Shown here piece by piece: positions 34,310 through 58,635 of a stretch of DNA of 64,000 nucleotides (positions are counted from its first letter, which is position 1; each line of letters starts with the position of its first letter). The position numbers were made by a program, and so were the translations under genes. This DNA is from Amoebidium appalachense (Eukaryota; Ichthyosporea): assembly GCA_963693365.1 (NCBI GenBank), contig CAVNZM010000001.1, positions 17,050,001-17,114,000 of the forward strand. Reading direction: 5' to 3'. A model generated the notes under the pieces. The model did not search any database and was not told where the DNA came from. It worked only from the letters and a program-made list of their open reading frames with translations.

Positions 34310-35107
34310 ATGCCGACTCAAGCAATCGACAAAGACCGTGAAAAGGCCATCAGGCAATGGCACAAGGTCGTTTGGTTGGGTTATGGGCTGGTTCTTCTTG
34401 GTGCTGCCGTGCCCATGGTTTCGTATTCTCTGAGAAGCAGTGATTACAGATTCAATCACGCATTTAGCATCAGCACTTTGCTTATTTTCTCAGGTGTTGT
34501 TCTGTGGGTTTACGGGAGAAAGAGGGTGATGATGCTTGAGATCAACCCAATCCAACCAGTTTCTATACACGGCGACAATAATGGTGGCCTTCCTCCACCC
34601 CCGCCTCCCAACACTTCCCATCTGCCCGGTTACTCCGAGTCTGCTGCTCCCTTGAATCCCTGTCCCTATCCTCCCACAACCTATTATCCAGCAAACCCGA
34701 GTTTCCAGCCAGTCACCGATGTCCCGCCTGCCTATGCAACCATTTTTGCAACACCGCCTCTACAAAACAACCAGAGCTGGATTCAACCACCTCCGAGCAC
34801 CCCAACTGCGCACTCTTCCTGCGCTTATACGCCCAGTACACAACGGCAACCGGAACAACCACAAAACCAATTACAACTCCCACAAGGGCACCCAACACTT
34901 TCTTCTTCTGCTGGGTTGCACGCCACACCTAACTCAGTGGAGATGGGACCATTAAATACAGCTGCAACGCAGGAAGGGGTCTCGACCACGCAACAAAGCA
35001 CACCTGGAAACGTACCAACACAGGGCGAGCTGGAGGTTCTAGCTCCCAGCAATGGCAACGTGATGGAAGAACCGAGTGCTCCTCTGCAGAACCCCCGCAC
35101 AACGTGA
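34310..35107 (+). CDS. Two-pass membrane protein with Pro-rich tail
   Basis: Single-exon frame of 265 residues, stop TGA. The ATG at 34310 (MPTQAIDKDREKAIRQW) is preferred over the upstream frame start because the preceding part reads like a 5' UTR. Two hydrophobic helices lie at about 20-41 and 51-69, joined by a short loop. A basic GRKR follows the second helix, so both ends are probably cytosolic. The rest (about 75-265) is Pro/Gln/Asn/Thr-rich with a PPAY motif near 139-142 and similar LPGY and PPTTYY sequences, possible docking sites for WW-domain proteins such as NEDD4-type ubiquitin ligases. No family recognised. An antisense open frame overlaps the tail (see findings). Confidence 0.75.
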   Translation: MPTQAIDKDREKAIRQWHKVVWLGYGLVLLGAAVPMVSYSLRSSDYRFNHAFSISTLLIFSGVVLWVYGRKRVMMLEINPIQPVSIHGDNNGGLPPPPPPNTSHLPGYSESAAPLNPCPYPPTTYYPANPSFQPVTDVPPAYATIFATPPLQNNQSWIQPPPSTPTAHSSCAYTPSTQRQPEQPQNQLQLPQGHPTLSSSAGLHATPNSVEMGPLNTAATQEGVSTTQQSTPGNVPTQGELEVLAPSNGNVMEEPSAPLQNPRTT

Positions 35108-35175
35108 AGGAAGATGAAGGTGTGCCGGTGGCACGACCGGAGCAGGTGTTAGTGTGTGCTTCTGTGGGTGGTGCT

Positions 35176-35176
<1 letters not shown>

Positions 35177-35227
<51 letters not shown>
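35177..35227. repeat. Poly(T) run of about 51
   Basis: Long T run about 70 nt after the stop of the two-pass membrane gene, then GGGGGGG. It would be transcribed as U if in the 3' UTR. Confidence 0.9.
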
Positions 35228-35228
<1 letters not shown>

Positions 35229-36217
35229 GGGGGGGGCAGGAGCTTTGTGTGGGAGGGGGGGAAATGGGGGCTTGTGAATGAAGAGAAGTTTTTTCCACTC
35301 GGCCTGTGTTCGCCTTGTTTTGAGTATAGAAGGCTCTATATTTTAAGACACTTAGAAGCCAAAAAAAAAGGCACGTGATAAATGTGGGAGTTGTATGGCA
35401 AGGCTGCGAGTTCTGGTGCTTTTGTTGTACTAAATACTGCCCATATGTGGTGTTCTGTACGGTTAATTAGTTAACTTACCGCGCCAAAAGGATTTTACAC
35501 CCAACACAAAGTTCTTAACGAATAACATAAGAAGATCACTAAATAAGCTCTAATTCCACAGTAGTGAAGTAGTTGCATGATGACATAACCATGTATATAG
35601 TATATGAAGGTTTATTGAAGGAAAGAAGTGTGAACAATTAAAGTTTCAAATACATATAACACTGGTTCATGTGACGAAATGAAATGAACATAAGGATTGC
35701 GTATGCTGGATGTACTGTACATCAACAATATATTTTAGTTCAGTAAAGAGCAATAGTAGAAAACGATTTGTGGAGAAATGGCGTTGGGCTGACCAAAATC
35801 AAGGCACCAAAGTTACTCTGCCTACAGGAGCAGGGTATACCATACAGCAGACATCAGTCTAACGTAATTCCTTTAGCAACTTTGGCAATCCTTTTTCTTC
35901 GACTAGGATGTTTCGTGGGCCGTCTTCACGTGTTCGTTGTTGTTGCCCGGTATGTTTACATAAGTCCATACACTTGAATTGGCATCACAGCGTTTCCTAC
36001 CAAGCTGGGATCGTTTGTTGAGGCCTGGGAAGCTTATACCACCAGTAACCATGCTGCTGCTTGGGGGGGGGGGGGTGGCAAAGTAGCGGATTGTCTGTGC
36101 CTATCGCCGAAAATGGTTTAGAAAGTGTAGACATAGCACATGAAAAAGCACATAGACCGTAACTTGGCTGCGCGTGCGCGTATGCAATCACGCGTGTGTG
36201 ACACCGGCCAGGGGCGC

Positions 36218-36378
36218 GGGGGGGGGGGGGTTTGAATGCGGAACACAGTACGAAGTACGCATAGACGATGAGAAGCATGATGCAGGACACATGCAAAGGC
36301 AAATATTCAAGTATGCAGCATCAGCCATGCGCACAGTATGCGTCATAAGCAGAGCCCATCCTCAGGGAGGGCCCAAGT
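36218..36378 (-). mobile_element. Family A poly(C)-tailed element, intergenic copy
   Basis: Minus-strand order is head (GAGGATGGGCTCTGCTTATG), body, CCGCATTCAAA, poly(C). This is the only clear copy of the family found outside a predicted gene in this window. Confidence 0.8.
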
Positions 36379-37541
36379 GGGGGGGGGGGGGGGGGGGGGG
36401 AGGGGTTGGGAGGAGAGGTTACTGTGTTATTCAGAGGATGCCACGTGCAGCAGGGAGACGTCTGTGGGGACGTGTCTTGTAGGTGCAAAAGAAGAGTGTG
36501 TTCGTGTAGCCACCAGCTCTTTTCGCCCTCCAACTGTTATAACATATTGACTAAGTTGTCTTACTCGGTGCCTGCCAGGGCTGGCAGCAGCCTACTTTCC
36601 CCACAGCATCCACACTATCCGACGCCCTATATTCCTACTTTTTTGTGTGTTTATATAGACTATTCGAATCCACTTCTAATAGGTGCACAGTTGTACACAC
36701 ATGCGCGCGCGCACTGCGCACGTGTGCGCACAACAGACATGCACACACACACATCATGCAGTGCCACGTCAGGTCAGGCTGCCACGCACAGCCGGCCCCA
36801 ACACACACGCACAACCCCACCTTGACAACGGCGTGTGACAGACATATTGTCAAGTGCACTGTAACTAAAGCGCACAGACCGAACACGTGTATCCTAAGTT
36901 TTCTATTATTAGGTTTACATGTAGTACAAATGCACAGACATGCGCGTGTACGTGCACTGCGTACACTGGTACACGAATGTACATCACGGTCACTAACACA
37001 CTATATATCGACAAGCACGTATATATTGGCAAAGTAACCAACAGGAACTGCCTAAAGGTCTTTCTCAAGTTTAGTAGGCATTATTCTCATCCTGAGACTA
37101 TGTGACCCAGACGTACAAAGCTCCTTACGGTGTCGTGTAGTCTTTCCATGTTATTAAGAAGTAGAGGAATCGAGGCCTCGATGGGTTAGCGGAAAGTGGA
37201 GAAAGCGGAGATAAAGAGAGATAGGTGTCTTGGCTGGAAGCTAGCACGGGAAGGTGAAGAGAACGAGAGAGATCCGATGATAGAGCGGAAAGCTAGACAG
37301 AAAGGGTAGGAGGGGTGCAGAGACAGAGCCTCCCGAGAGAGAGGAGCATACGGATAAGGAAGGGGCGGAGAGAGGGGAGGGGGAGATAAAGAGAGGGGGG
37401 GGAGGGGAGGGAGGGCGGGGGCGCGGGTGGGGGCATAGAGGGAGAGTGTGTGTTAAGGGTTGGGGTGGGTGGGTATGGGGTGGGAGGATCTGGAGAGTGA
37501 GAAAGAGAGCATAGATCCAGAGTAGGGGAGAGATAAAGGGT

Positions 37542-37602
<61 letters not shown>

Positions 37603-38359
37603 CGGGGGGGCGCCACTTAGCTGCCACAGTACTGATTTCCATGCTTTCCTCGCTAAAGGCGAATGCATGTATGTGGGCAGGCCTAGGTTTGCGTTGCTAT
37701 GTGTGTCTGAGCTCGGGGGTGTCTTGGGCCACTGCATTTTACGACGTTTTCCCGTTGAAGGTCTGGTGGCAGGCAGGAGGCTGGATCTTTTGCGTAACAG
37801 TTTAACATATTTGTGTGTTTGCTTGGATCAAAGGATTGGCCAAATCAGGGTTTGAATTTTAGTTTCGAATTATTGGGGGGGCCAACTGGTTCTTTGGTAA
37901 TCGCCAAAAAAACTTACACGTACACTTACGGTTTTGCCCGCTGGTGTCCTTTGTCAATTGTCGCTTTATTTTTATTTCGTAGCTTTGGCTTTTTCAGTTC
38001 TATTGGTGGTTATGTAGCCTGTGGCTGCACGTTGCCTTCATCAACGGATCAATAAACCCGAGTCAAAAGAAAAAAAAAACTTTGGTAAAAAAAACCCTCG
38101 ATCGTCCACCCCCCCCCCCCCCCCCAATATGGCGGCCATATGCCCCCCCCCCCCCCCCCCCCCCCCCGCCCTCCCCCCCCCTTTCCCTCCCTCCCTCCCT
38201 CCCTCCCTCCCCGGAAGTCGCTGTGTGACGTTGTTTTTTGGCGAAGAGTGCGCAGATCTGTGCTCTGAGTTAGTGGCCTAGAATCCGGAAGTGGGTGAGG
38301 GGTTGGCCGGGGAGGGACGGGCCCCGGAGGGCCCGGTCCGGAGGGGCCCTGATAGGCAA

Positions 38360-38404
<45 letters not shown>

Positions 38405-38575
38405 CGCGTACACGTGCACGCATCAGGCGGGATTTTGTGACCCTAGGGCGAGTCCCGCGGTCGGGCACCAGCCCGAAAATTTTTGGAGAATTTTGTATGT
38501 TTTCGCGCTCAAAATCGATGATTTTGGGACTTCTCGACACCGTGCTGAGTACATGCATAAGTAGGGGCTGCAGCT

Positions 38576-38751
<176 letters not shown>

Positions 38752-38882
38752 GTACCATTCCCTTGGACGATCTTTGGGAAATCGTTCAAAAAGTTTGGTA
38801 AATTATTAAACGTCTTTTGGTAATATCGAACTCTGGGCCAAATTTGTCAAAAATGCATCGCAAATAGATCTACTTACTTTTG

Positions 38883-38887
38883 ATTGG
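38883..38887 (+). promoter_or_regulatory. Inverted CCAAT box
   Basis: GATTGGCT upstream of the mannosyltransferase ATG (about -375). A TTTATATATT at 39121-39130 is a possible TATA-like element. Suggested only by sequence and position. Confidence 0.25.
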
Positions 38888-39258
38888 CTACACTGTGAGC
38901 AACCGAGTTTTGCCATGGTGACAACTCACTGACGACCGCAAGTTGCAACTCAAGTCAGCGGCCGAGTGACAGCGCGCGCTTGACTCAACACGGCAAAAGT
39001 GGTGCCAACCCGTAGTACTTATTTGTGAAAGTTACACAGGTGTTTGAACGGGACGGGGGACGGGACGGTTAATATATGTAGGGTTCCGGTAGAAAAACGT
39101 TGAACGCTTGGTGAGTTTTATTTATATATTTTTGGGCTGGGACTCCTGTACAGCTCTTGTCACATACCCATCGGACTTCTGGTCACACTAAGACACTACT
39201 TCTTGGTACCTGCGTAGAATAGGTCTAACTGTACTGCCCTGAAGAGGGGCCACGTAAC

Positions 39259-51308
<12,050 letters not shown>

Positions 51309-51917
51309 GAGAGTGCGAGTGTGTGAATGTGGGTGGCAGAATGTGAGGTAAAAATGAGTTTGTGATGTAAGACACTCTGCACATTTTCGGGAGAAATGTG
51401 GACATAGGATGTCTCTTTGCAGGAACACACGCACACGCCGTGCACCTACTCACCTCCGAGCGCATATCTATATAACAAGTACGTGCACAGTTGTAAATGA
51501 AGAAACCCACCTGCTTAAATATGCACATCGCACAATCAAACAACAATTCGTACACGAAACTGCTGCTGCATCAAGTGGGCCCACGCACATCAATGGTACC
51601 GATTCGGGTTGGTTTTTTTTAACAATGCAATACTTGATTTGTTTGAGACGATGGAGTGTCTTTAGACCATGCCTTATATTATATCAACATATGAAATGAG
51701 GACAAGGGCGGGATGATAGATCTTTTTAAGCACGTGACTACCACGCTGTACATAGACGTTGTAAGGAGATAGATGCCATTGAAGCAGCTTACACCCCGAA
51801 CATACATATAGCAACATCAATAAAGAGTTTTCACGGTGTATACTGTTCACCAGTTGTCCAGCAAGCATGATCGATCTTGGGGTGGGGGTGGGGGACCGGG
51901 GACCGGGGGAGGGAAGG

Positions 51918-51956
<39 letters not shown>

Positions 51957-52801
51957 GATGTCAACAGGCTAATGAGGTGGGATTGACATGTGCGGAGAGC
52001 CTGGGCACATATATGTCCCCGGATAATAGGATAATATATAACAGGTCTGTATCATCCATGTGTGTGTGTGGGAGGGGGGGGGGGGGGGTTCCTACTTTTT
52101 TGGTTGTTTGATTAGAAAATATACTCAATCCAATATGCACATTAATGAAAACACGGGGAGTCCTTTATAGTGCCATTTATTCGATGTCAGACACCTTTTT
52201 CTTGATGCACATGCGAAAAGCGACATGATACTGCCATAAGCAGTTTGGATATTTCACTATGATACTACATTTTTTGTTTTTATTTGTAATGTGCAGTTAA
52301 ATTTAAAAGCCGCCGTTAGCTATAAGCATATAGCGGCACACATGCGTACAGTTTTACTTTCGACAACAATACCATTGTTCCGGTTGCTAGTCCAAATGAT
52401 GATAAAAAATTAAAAAGAGACAAACCACCAAAAATAAAAAGGACAAACGTGCAAGGTTTTAGGCTTCAAGTGCACGTTCATCCAAATTTCAAGCCGGAAA
52501 ACCAAAAACAACCAGCAGCAATATGATACATATTCGGCCAACAAGGTAACCCCTGCACACGACTCATTCTAAGAACTACAGGGCCTCAAAACGTAAGCAC
52601 CAAATGAGAATCCATGCGTGTGTGTACGTGTCATGGAATCCCTTGTGTGTATATGATCAAAAGCATAGCACATCTGGGCATACCTCGTTCATATCTCACA
52701 CACCTCGATCCTCGCCATTATCACCATCCCGCACCTCTCTCTCCAACGGATACAGCCCCACAACCACCGCACCGTCACCCCCTACCCCCAACTCCTCTAA
52801 G
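51309..52801. other. Convergent 3' intergenic region
   Basis: Lies between the 3' ends of the plus-strand mannosyltransferase and the minus-strand gene 7. Mostly non-repetitive AT-richer sequence, with G runs at 51919-51954 and 52073-52088. TTTATT near 52165 is an AATAAA candidate for gene 7 on the minus strand. No gene seen. Confidence 0.5.
51819..51824 (+). terminator. AATAAA polyadenylation signal candidate
   Basis: AATAAA about 510 nt after the mannosyltransferase stop, in sequence free of simple repeats. It fits a 3' UTR end. Confidence 0.45.
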
Positions 52802-53325
52802 TTACCCTCCGCCCCCTCTCCCCCTTCCACAACCTCCATAGCTAATGCCGTCTCTGCCTCCTCCCCCCCCCTCTTCCCCTCCGCCCACACCTTCCTTATT
52901 TGGAACTCCCTCTGTAACACCACCCTCCAACTCCATTTGCAAAGCATCTGCAGCCTGCAGTACCGTGAGTCCCTCGTTAGCTTCCTCCTCTCCTTCCTGT
53001 CTTTCCTCGTTGGTTTCACCCTCGTTCGTGTCAGCTTCCTTCCTAGCAGTCCTCGATTCCTCCTTCACGTCACCCACCATGAAAAGTGAGTCATGAGTCT
53101 CATCCTCGTTTTCTTCAACCACATCCTCTGAATCCCCGATAGTGTCCTCGCCGTGTTTTTCGACCATGCGGGCCCTGAGTACCTCTTTAAATTCACGGCA
53201 TTTTTGGCAGCGGGTGGGCAGTCCCTGTCTCTCTACCGGCGGCTTGAACCAGATCTGTGTATGGGTGTGTATGTGGGTGTTTTTGTTTTTATTTTTATTT
53301 TTTTTTATTTGTTTTTTTTGGTGGT

Positions 53326-53360
<35 letters not shown>

Positions 53361-53757
53361 GCATGTGGAACAAGGGTTATACTAAGAGAGCAGAAAGGAG
53401 GGTATAGCACAAACGTTGTGTGCAGGACATCGGTACACATGCTCACGTGTGCATACAGATGTATCCCTTTCTGTCTGTGTCCATAACTTACGCATGTACC
53501 TAGAGCATAGGACAGATCGAGATAGTTGTGCTGTTGTTGTGTGTGTGTGGGTGTATGTGCACGCACGTGTGTGTGCGCGTGCGTGTGTGCGCGCGTACGT
53601 GCGGGGAAACGGGGAGGGGGGGAGGGAATACGCAGCAAAAAAAGAGCTTTTATTCATCGTCGTCTTCCCTTCCTTCTTTCTTTTCCTTTCTTTTCTTTTC
53701 TTTCTTTCTTTTTTCTTTGGCTTTTTTTTTTTTTTTTTTTGTGCGTGTGCATGTGTG

Positions 53758-53807
<50 letters not shown>

Positions 53808-54536
53808 TGTGTGTGGGAAGGGGGGGGGGGGGGGGGGGGGGGGAGGGGGGGGGGGGGGGGGGGAGGGCAATGGCAGACACCAATATTAGTTATTGGGTAC
53901 CAGAACTTCGCCTATTTAGGTAAGTTGAATGGGTGCACCAGCATGGAACAGTTGACTTGGTGGGTATGGGTGAAAAAGGAGCAGTATAGAACAGACCAAC
54001 AGGGGGAGCAACGACTTCCAGGAAGAAGGGGGGGCAGGGGGGAGGAGGGGGGGGGGGGGCACGGAACCGAGCACACAGAAACATGAGAAAGAGCACAGAA
54101 TAACTTGCAACCAAACACGGGTGCCACGACATCGACAAGTGCCATCCCATATCCTCAGCAACGGGGAATTGCCCGCGCGTGGGGGGGGGGGGGGGGGGGG
54201 GAGTGATGTGTGCGTTAGAGGGTTGGAAATATGGAGGAGACAACAAAGAGCAACAACAAAAAGTCGCATAAGTGGGAAATCCAAAATCAAACAATTTATG
54301 CGTGCAGGCAGAAGACACTTGAACAGAGCCCATCATCAGGGGGGTTCCTATGCCTCCACAAAAGCATGGGTTTCGACTCTTTAACCTCTCGCGCGTGGTT
54401 CCTAACCCATACTTTGTTTCAACAGCAATAGGCGAGTCCATTCGTCTTGGCCAAACGCGAGCAGGGTTGTTCAAGCAGCAATCTAAGAAAACGGAGTCTA
54501 CAAAAACTGCAAGCAGACAAAAAGGGGGGGATGGGG

Positions 54537-54569
<33 letters not shown>

Positions 54570-54954
54570 GTGGTTGATGGATGGTTGTGCAGCAGAACAA
54601 TCCAGAACAATCCAGAACACGGCCACGTGCACTCACCTCACACTCACTGCTGTGGGCCACATCAGGCTCAGGGAACTCAGACTTGAAATGGGTGTCCGTG
54701 GGTTCAAGAACAGACGTGTAGTGCTGGAAATCACGAAGTCCACTAAAAGAGAGAAAGGGGGGAGGGAGGGGAGGGGGGAGGGTCAGAACTCAGAATGCAG
54801 CACAACTTGCCCGGGGTATGGAATGTGATAAGGGAACGATAGAGTGTATGTAACGGACAGCGGGGGGGCAACCGGGGCGCCGTGGAGGGGAGGGGTGGGG
54901 AGAGGAAGGGTAGGGGGAAGGGCATGTCTTATGCGGAAAGACGATGACTTGGTG

Positions 54955-55005
<51 letters not shown>

Positions 55006-55718
55006 CGTGCGTGTGTGTGTGTGCGTGTGTGTGCGTGTTTGGGTCCCGGAGGGGGGGTGGGGATGGGGGGGGTAGGGGGGGGGGGGGGGGGGGGGGGGGC
55101 ACACTCTTTCCGTGTACACAAAAACGAAATGCTGTGTAGTAGAGAATTATGCACAATGGTACATGTATTTCTTTCGGGGGGAAAACTTGGGGGGGGGGGG
55201 AGGAGGGGGAGGGGGGGGGGAGGGGATGATAAAGATGGCTTTGTGAGTTAGGCCGAGAGTTGTGTGTGACATTCCGGCTCATAGAAGTGTGAGCGGGACG
55301 AATCCTCCCTCCTAACATAATGTTTTTACGTATTTCTTCCATTTCAAGCTTACATTTTCGAGGAAGGCTCACGGAAGAAGGGGGGGGGGGGGGGGGGGGG
55401 GGGGGGGGAGGGGGGCTCTATGTTTCGGCGTGAGGGAGGGGGCGGAGGGGAGGGCGGGATCCAAGAAATTGTGATGGAAAACTCACCTGCACGGCTGCTG
55501 GTGGCTGCACCTTGACATGCGCTCGACCACCTCGCTGAAGCTGTGGAAATTGACAATCTCGCGCTGCAGAAAAGGCTGCCAGTTGACCTGCAATGGAATC
55601 ATTGCGTTAAATTTTAACGCATGTTAAACATTGGCAGAAGAATTTTCTCTATGAGTGAGGCTCTTTTCCTCTATCTTGCAAGAGAAGGGGTCAAGATGTG
55701 TATGTGTGTGTTTGTGGT

Positions 55719-55766
<48 letters not shown>

Positions 55767-56218
55767 GGTTGACACAAAACAATCAACTGTGGAGGTCTAT
55801 GAGTGGTGTGGCACAAGGAGAGGTGGAAGGAAGAACAAGTCCAGAAGGACGAGGCTGGGTGAGTAGGAAGGCAGGAGGCCGGAGGCAGTGGTGGTGGTGG
55901 TGGTGGGTGGTGGTGGGGGGGGGAGGGGCTGAAGGTAGACCGGGGGGGGGGAGGGGGGAGGGGGGAGAGGGGTGGGAGGGGTGGGACGGGGAGGGGGGAG
56001 GGGGGGGGGGAAGAACATAAAAGGAGGGGAGGGAGGGGGGGCAACACTCAAAAGAAAAAAGCAACAAAGAAACACCATGTGTGTGAAAAAACGGTTGTGA
56101 CTGGTGACAAGAACTTGTGCCTTCTTAGTCACTCGTTCTTGTAGCGGATAGGCTGCTTTTTAAAAAAGCCGGGACGGAAGGCTGGCGGGAGGCCGAGGGA
56201 GAAGGGGCGCGGAGGGGG

Positions 56219-56259
<41 letters not shown>

Positions 56260-57080
56260 AAGCAAGTGTGGTGCATGCAGATGGGCATGAACACACTCAG
56301 AAACAATCAGAGAAACAGGGAGCATGCCGACGCACACACCTGCACTGTCATCATCAGGTCCGAGGTGACTCTGATCCTCACTTGGCTATAGAACCCCCAG
56401 TCCGGGTGGTAATTCTTTCGCGTAATTTCAAGCGCCCACCCTGCAGGGGCTCTTCTCTTGTCCGTTAGCACCGTTTTTAGGTGCACAAGTTGGGTGTCAA
56501 ACTCTGGCACCTCGACCCCATCGAGGTCTGGGTCGTCTGTCCTCGTAAACGTCGTGTCTACATATCTCTTGAAGTATTCGAGGTGCCAGCGCTGCTCCAA
56601 AAGTTGCTCCAACTGCTTTTTCTGGTCTTTTGATAGCGGCGTTTCTGCTTCACTCTTGTCCTTCTCCGCCCCGTTCTGTGCCTTCTTTGGCCGATTAAAT
56701 CGAGAAAGCTCGCCTACAATAGCAGACAAAAGCTGGCTAAACGCTGCGTGTTTGCTCTCTGCATCGTGCGACACAGACCCTTTCTTTGACAGTGACCCCG
56801 TTCCCTCCTTATCGTCCTCCCTCTTTCTCTTCAGTGGTGGTGGGCTCGAACCCCTTCTTTGCCACCTGCCCGCTGTTGCGGCTGCTGGTGGGAACACCCC
56901 TGGTAGACCGGGAGGGGGATAGGGGCCGGGAGGGTATGGCGAACCGTATGGAACAGGATAGTAGGGGGATAAGTAGTAGGCTACCGGTGGGTGTGTGCCG
57001 GCGTAGGGATAGCCTGCGGGGTAGGGGTGGCCAAGAGGTGGTCGGGTGGGGGCGGAGGCAACCCTCTCGGGGTCTGCCAT
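52802..57080 (-). CDS. Protein of unknown family with basic NLS-like motif
   Basis: Four exons: 56340-57080, 55487-55587, 54637-54742, 52802-53254; 1401 nt, 466 residues, in frame, stop TAA. The start is the first ATG of the frame (MADPERVASAPTRPPLG). Residues about 15-65 are rich in Pro, Tyr and Gly (PYPAGYPYAGTHPP). A basic LKRKRED at 83-89 looks like a nuclear localisation signal. A charged helical part (KDQKKQLEQLLEQRW) leads into a conserved-looking globular region across exons 1-4 (WALEITRKNYHPDWGFYSQ, NWQPFLQREIVNFHSF, IWFKPPVERQGLPTRC) with a CQKC pair and other Cys/His that might bind zinc. The tail is very acidic, Glu/Gly-rich. I do not recognise the family; a nuclear or nucleic-acid role is only suggested by the NLS-like motif and composition. 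Confidence 0.8.
54195..54345 (-). mobile_element. Family B poly(C)-tailed element
   Basis: On the minus strand it begins AACCCCCCTGATGATGGGCT, very like the head of family A, then has the family B body (AAGTGTCTTCTGCCTGCACG, TTGATTTTGG) and a poly(C) tail. It lies in the gene 7 intron 53255-54636 in the orientation of the gene. Confidence 0.85.
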
Positions 57081-57681
57081 GTTTGTGCTTGGGTGGTTGC
57101 GTGCGGTGGTAACAGGCGACGGGTTAACACGGCGACACACCGCCCTTGTGTAGCCCTATGTGTGCGTTAAGGTATACGTACGTGCGTGCGTGCGTGCTCC
57201 TTTTTTCGTTTATGTGCGTGTCCCTATGTAGGTGTGTCTTGGCTGGTACGCTCGGAGGTTCCTTGAGTAAAAGAGGTCTTTAGTTCCATGAATTGAAATG
57301 CCGCTAAAACTCTCGTTCGTCAAGTAAACTGCGTGTTGGCGCCCATCAAAAAGGTACCACAGCTCCAGTATCTACAAACTACACTATATGATTTTTCAAG
57401 TTAGTAAGCTGTTAAGGCGAGGCCCAGGATGCAAAACTAAAAAGGGGGAAAAGGAAAAATTGAAAGCAAATGCCGAACTTGAACTTCGCGAACAGACAGA
57501 CTGAAGTGAGCCTTAGCTGGTGGCAGCTGCTGGTGGCAACGGTTTCTTGGGGCATTTGCGTTTGTAGCGCTCCAACGTTAGCCAATGAAAGCAGTTGGAT
57601 AAAATGTTTCGACTAAATAACGGATGCTTTAGCCAAATTTGGCTATCTGCTCTCGATCTAGTCGCAGGTTCCCGAGCGTAA

Positions 57682-57909
57682 TTGCGATATAAATGTTTGT
57701 GTCACTTTTGTGCAGAACCTTTATCTCGCAAACATCTAGATAAATGTATTTATTTATCTCAGATTCTTCCGTTAGAAATTCGCAGACTAGCTTATTTAGA
57801 TAATCATGATATTACTTCTATTGACTATCTGTTAAACCACCGTATGTTTAACGAGTTTTCTAGGGTGTATGATTATTTGAGTCGTTATCTCCTCCGTATC
57901 CGTGAGTAG
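57682..57909 (+). pseudogene. 5'-truncated LINE remnant (C-terminal end of a reverse transcriptase ORF)
   Basis: Open frame of about 75 codons ending CGTGAGTAG. It begins with a Cys/His pattern (CLCHFCAEPLSRKHLDKC) and continues IDYLLNHRMFNEFSRVYDYL, typical of the region after the reverse transcriptase in non-LTR retrotransposons. An in-frame TAA lies directly upstream, so no complete ORF exists. About 110 nt of 3' UTR-like sequence follows, with AATAAA at 57980-57985, then a poly(G) run. Assignment is by resemblance. Confidence 0.5.
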
Positions 57910-58013
57910 GGGTTTTTGTATTTTCTTCTCTGAGATATCTGTGATATCTCCGGATTGCTTCTCTTTTCATGAGCATATCAATAAAGTCATTATATAATAT
58001 TTTCGAGGTATTC

Positions 58014-58052
<39 letters not shown>

Positions 58053-58138
58053 GGAGGAGGCTAATTTGGACCTATTGCAAAACTAGCCTAGTCAACAGGA
58101 ACATATGGGCTCCCGCATCATTTGAAACAGAATTCTGA

Positions 58139-58270
58139 GACGTTTGCGGCCATGGTGTAAACGCCATGGGCCATGGCCATGGTGCACGTGTACAACAGAA
58201 TGTCATGCCCAGGGCCATGGCCATGGTATACATGCTGGTGTACATGCCATGTGCCACGGCCACCACTGAA
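58139..58270. repeat. CCATGG-rich palindromic cluster
   Basis: GGCCATGG / CCATGGCC-type palindromes recur at least five times in about 130 nt, with near-palindromic GTGCACGTGTAC and repeated ATACATGCTGGTGTACATG. No gene assigned. It could fold as a branched hairpin or be a site array. Confidence 0.5.
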
Positions 58271-58378
58271 ACAGAAGTAGTCATGGCTGTCTGATTGCAA
58301 TACATATACATGCTTTCAGTTCAGATTTATATCAGCTCTCGCATGCCCTGCGTGCATACCTTCCCCCCTCCCCCCCAC

Positions 58379-58436
<58 letters not shown>

Positions 58437-58465
58437 ACCACCACCACCACCACCGCCGTCGCCAC

Positions 58466-58541
<76 letters not shown>
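58379..58541. repeat. Facing poly(C)/poly(G) runs
   Basis: About 58 C, then (CCA)n with a short GC spacer, then about 73 G, the longest homopolymer pair in the window. It would form an extreme hairpin in single strand. Assembly error is possible. Confidence 0.9.
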
Positions 58542-58544
<3 letters not shown>

Positions 58545-58635
58545 GTGTCTAACAAGGTGTAAAGGGGGATATCTATAGGGAAGGGGGACCCACCGGCGTG
58601 GCTGGGGTGAATACCCTGGTCTAAGTGTGTGCAAA

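Noticed and set aside
37813-38055. Plus-strand 80-codon frame followed by AATAAA and an A run
   Set aside because: No ATG and no known motif; the AATAAA plus A run could hint at a retrocopy end, but evidence is too thin.
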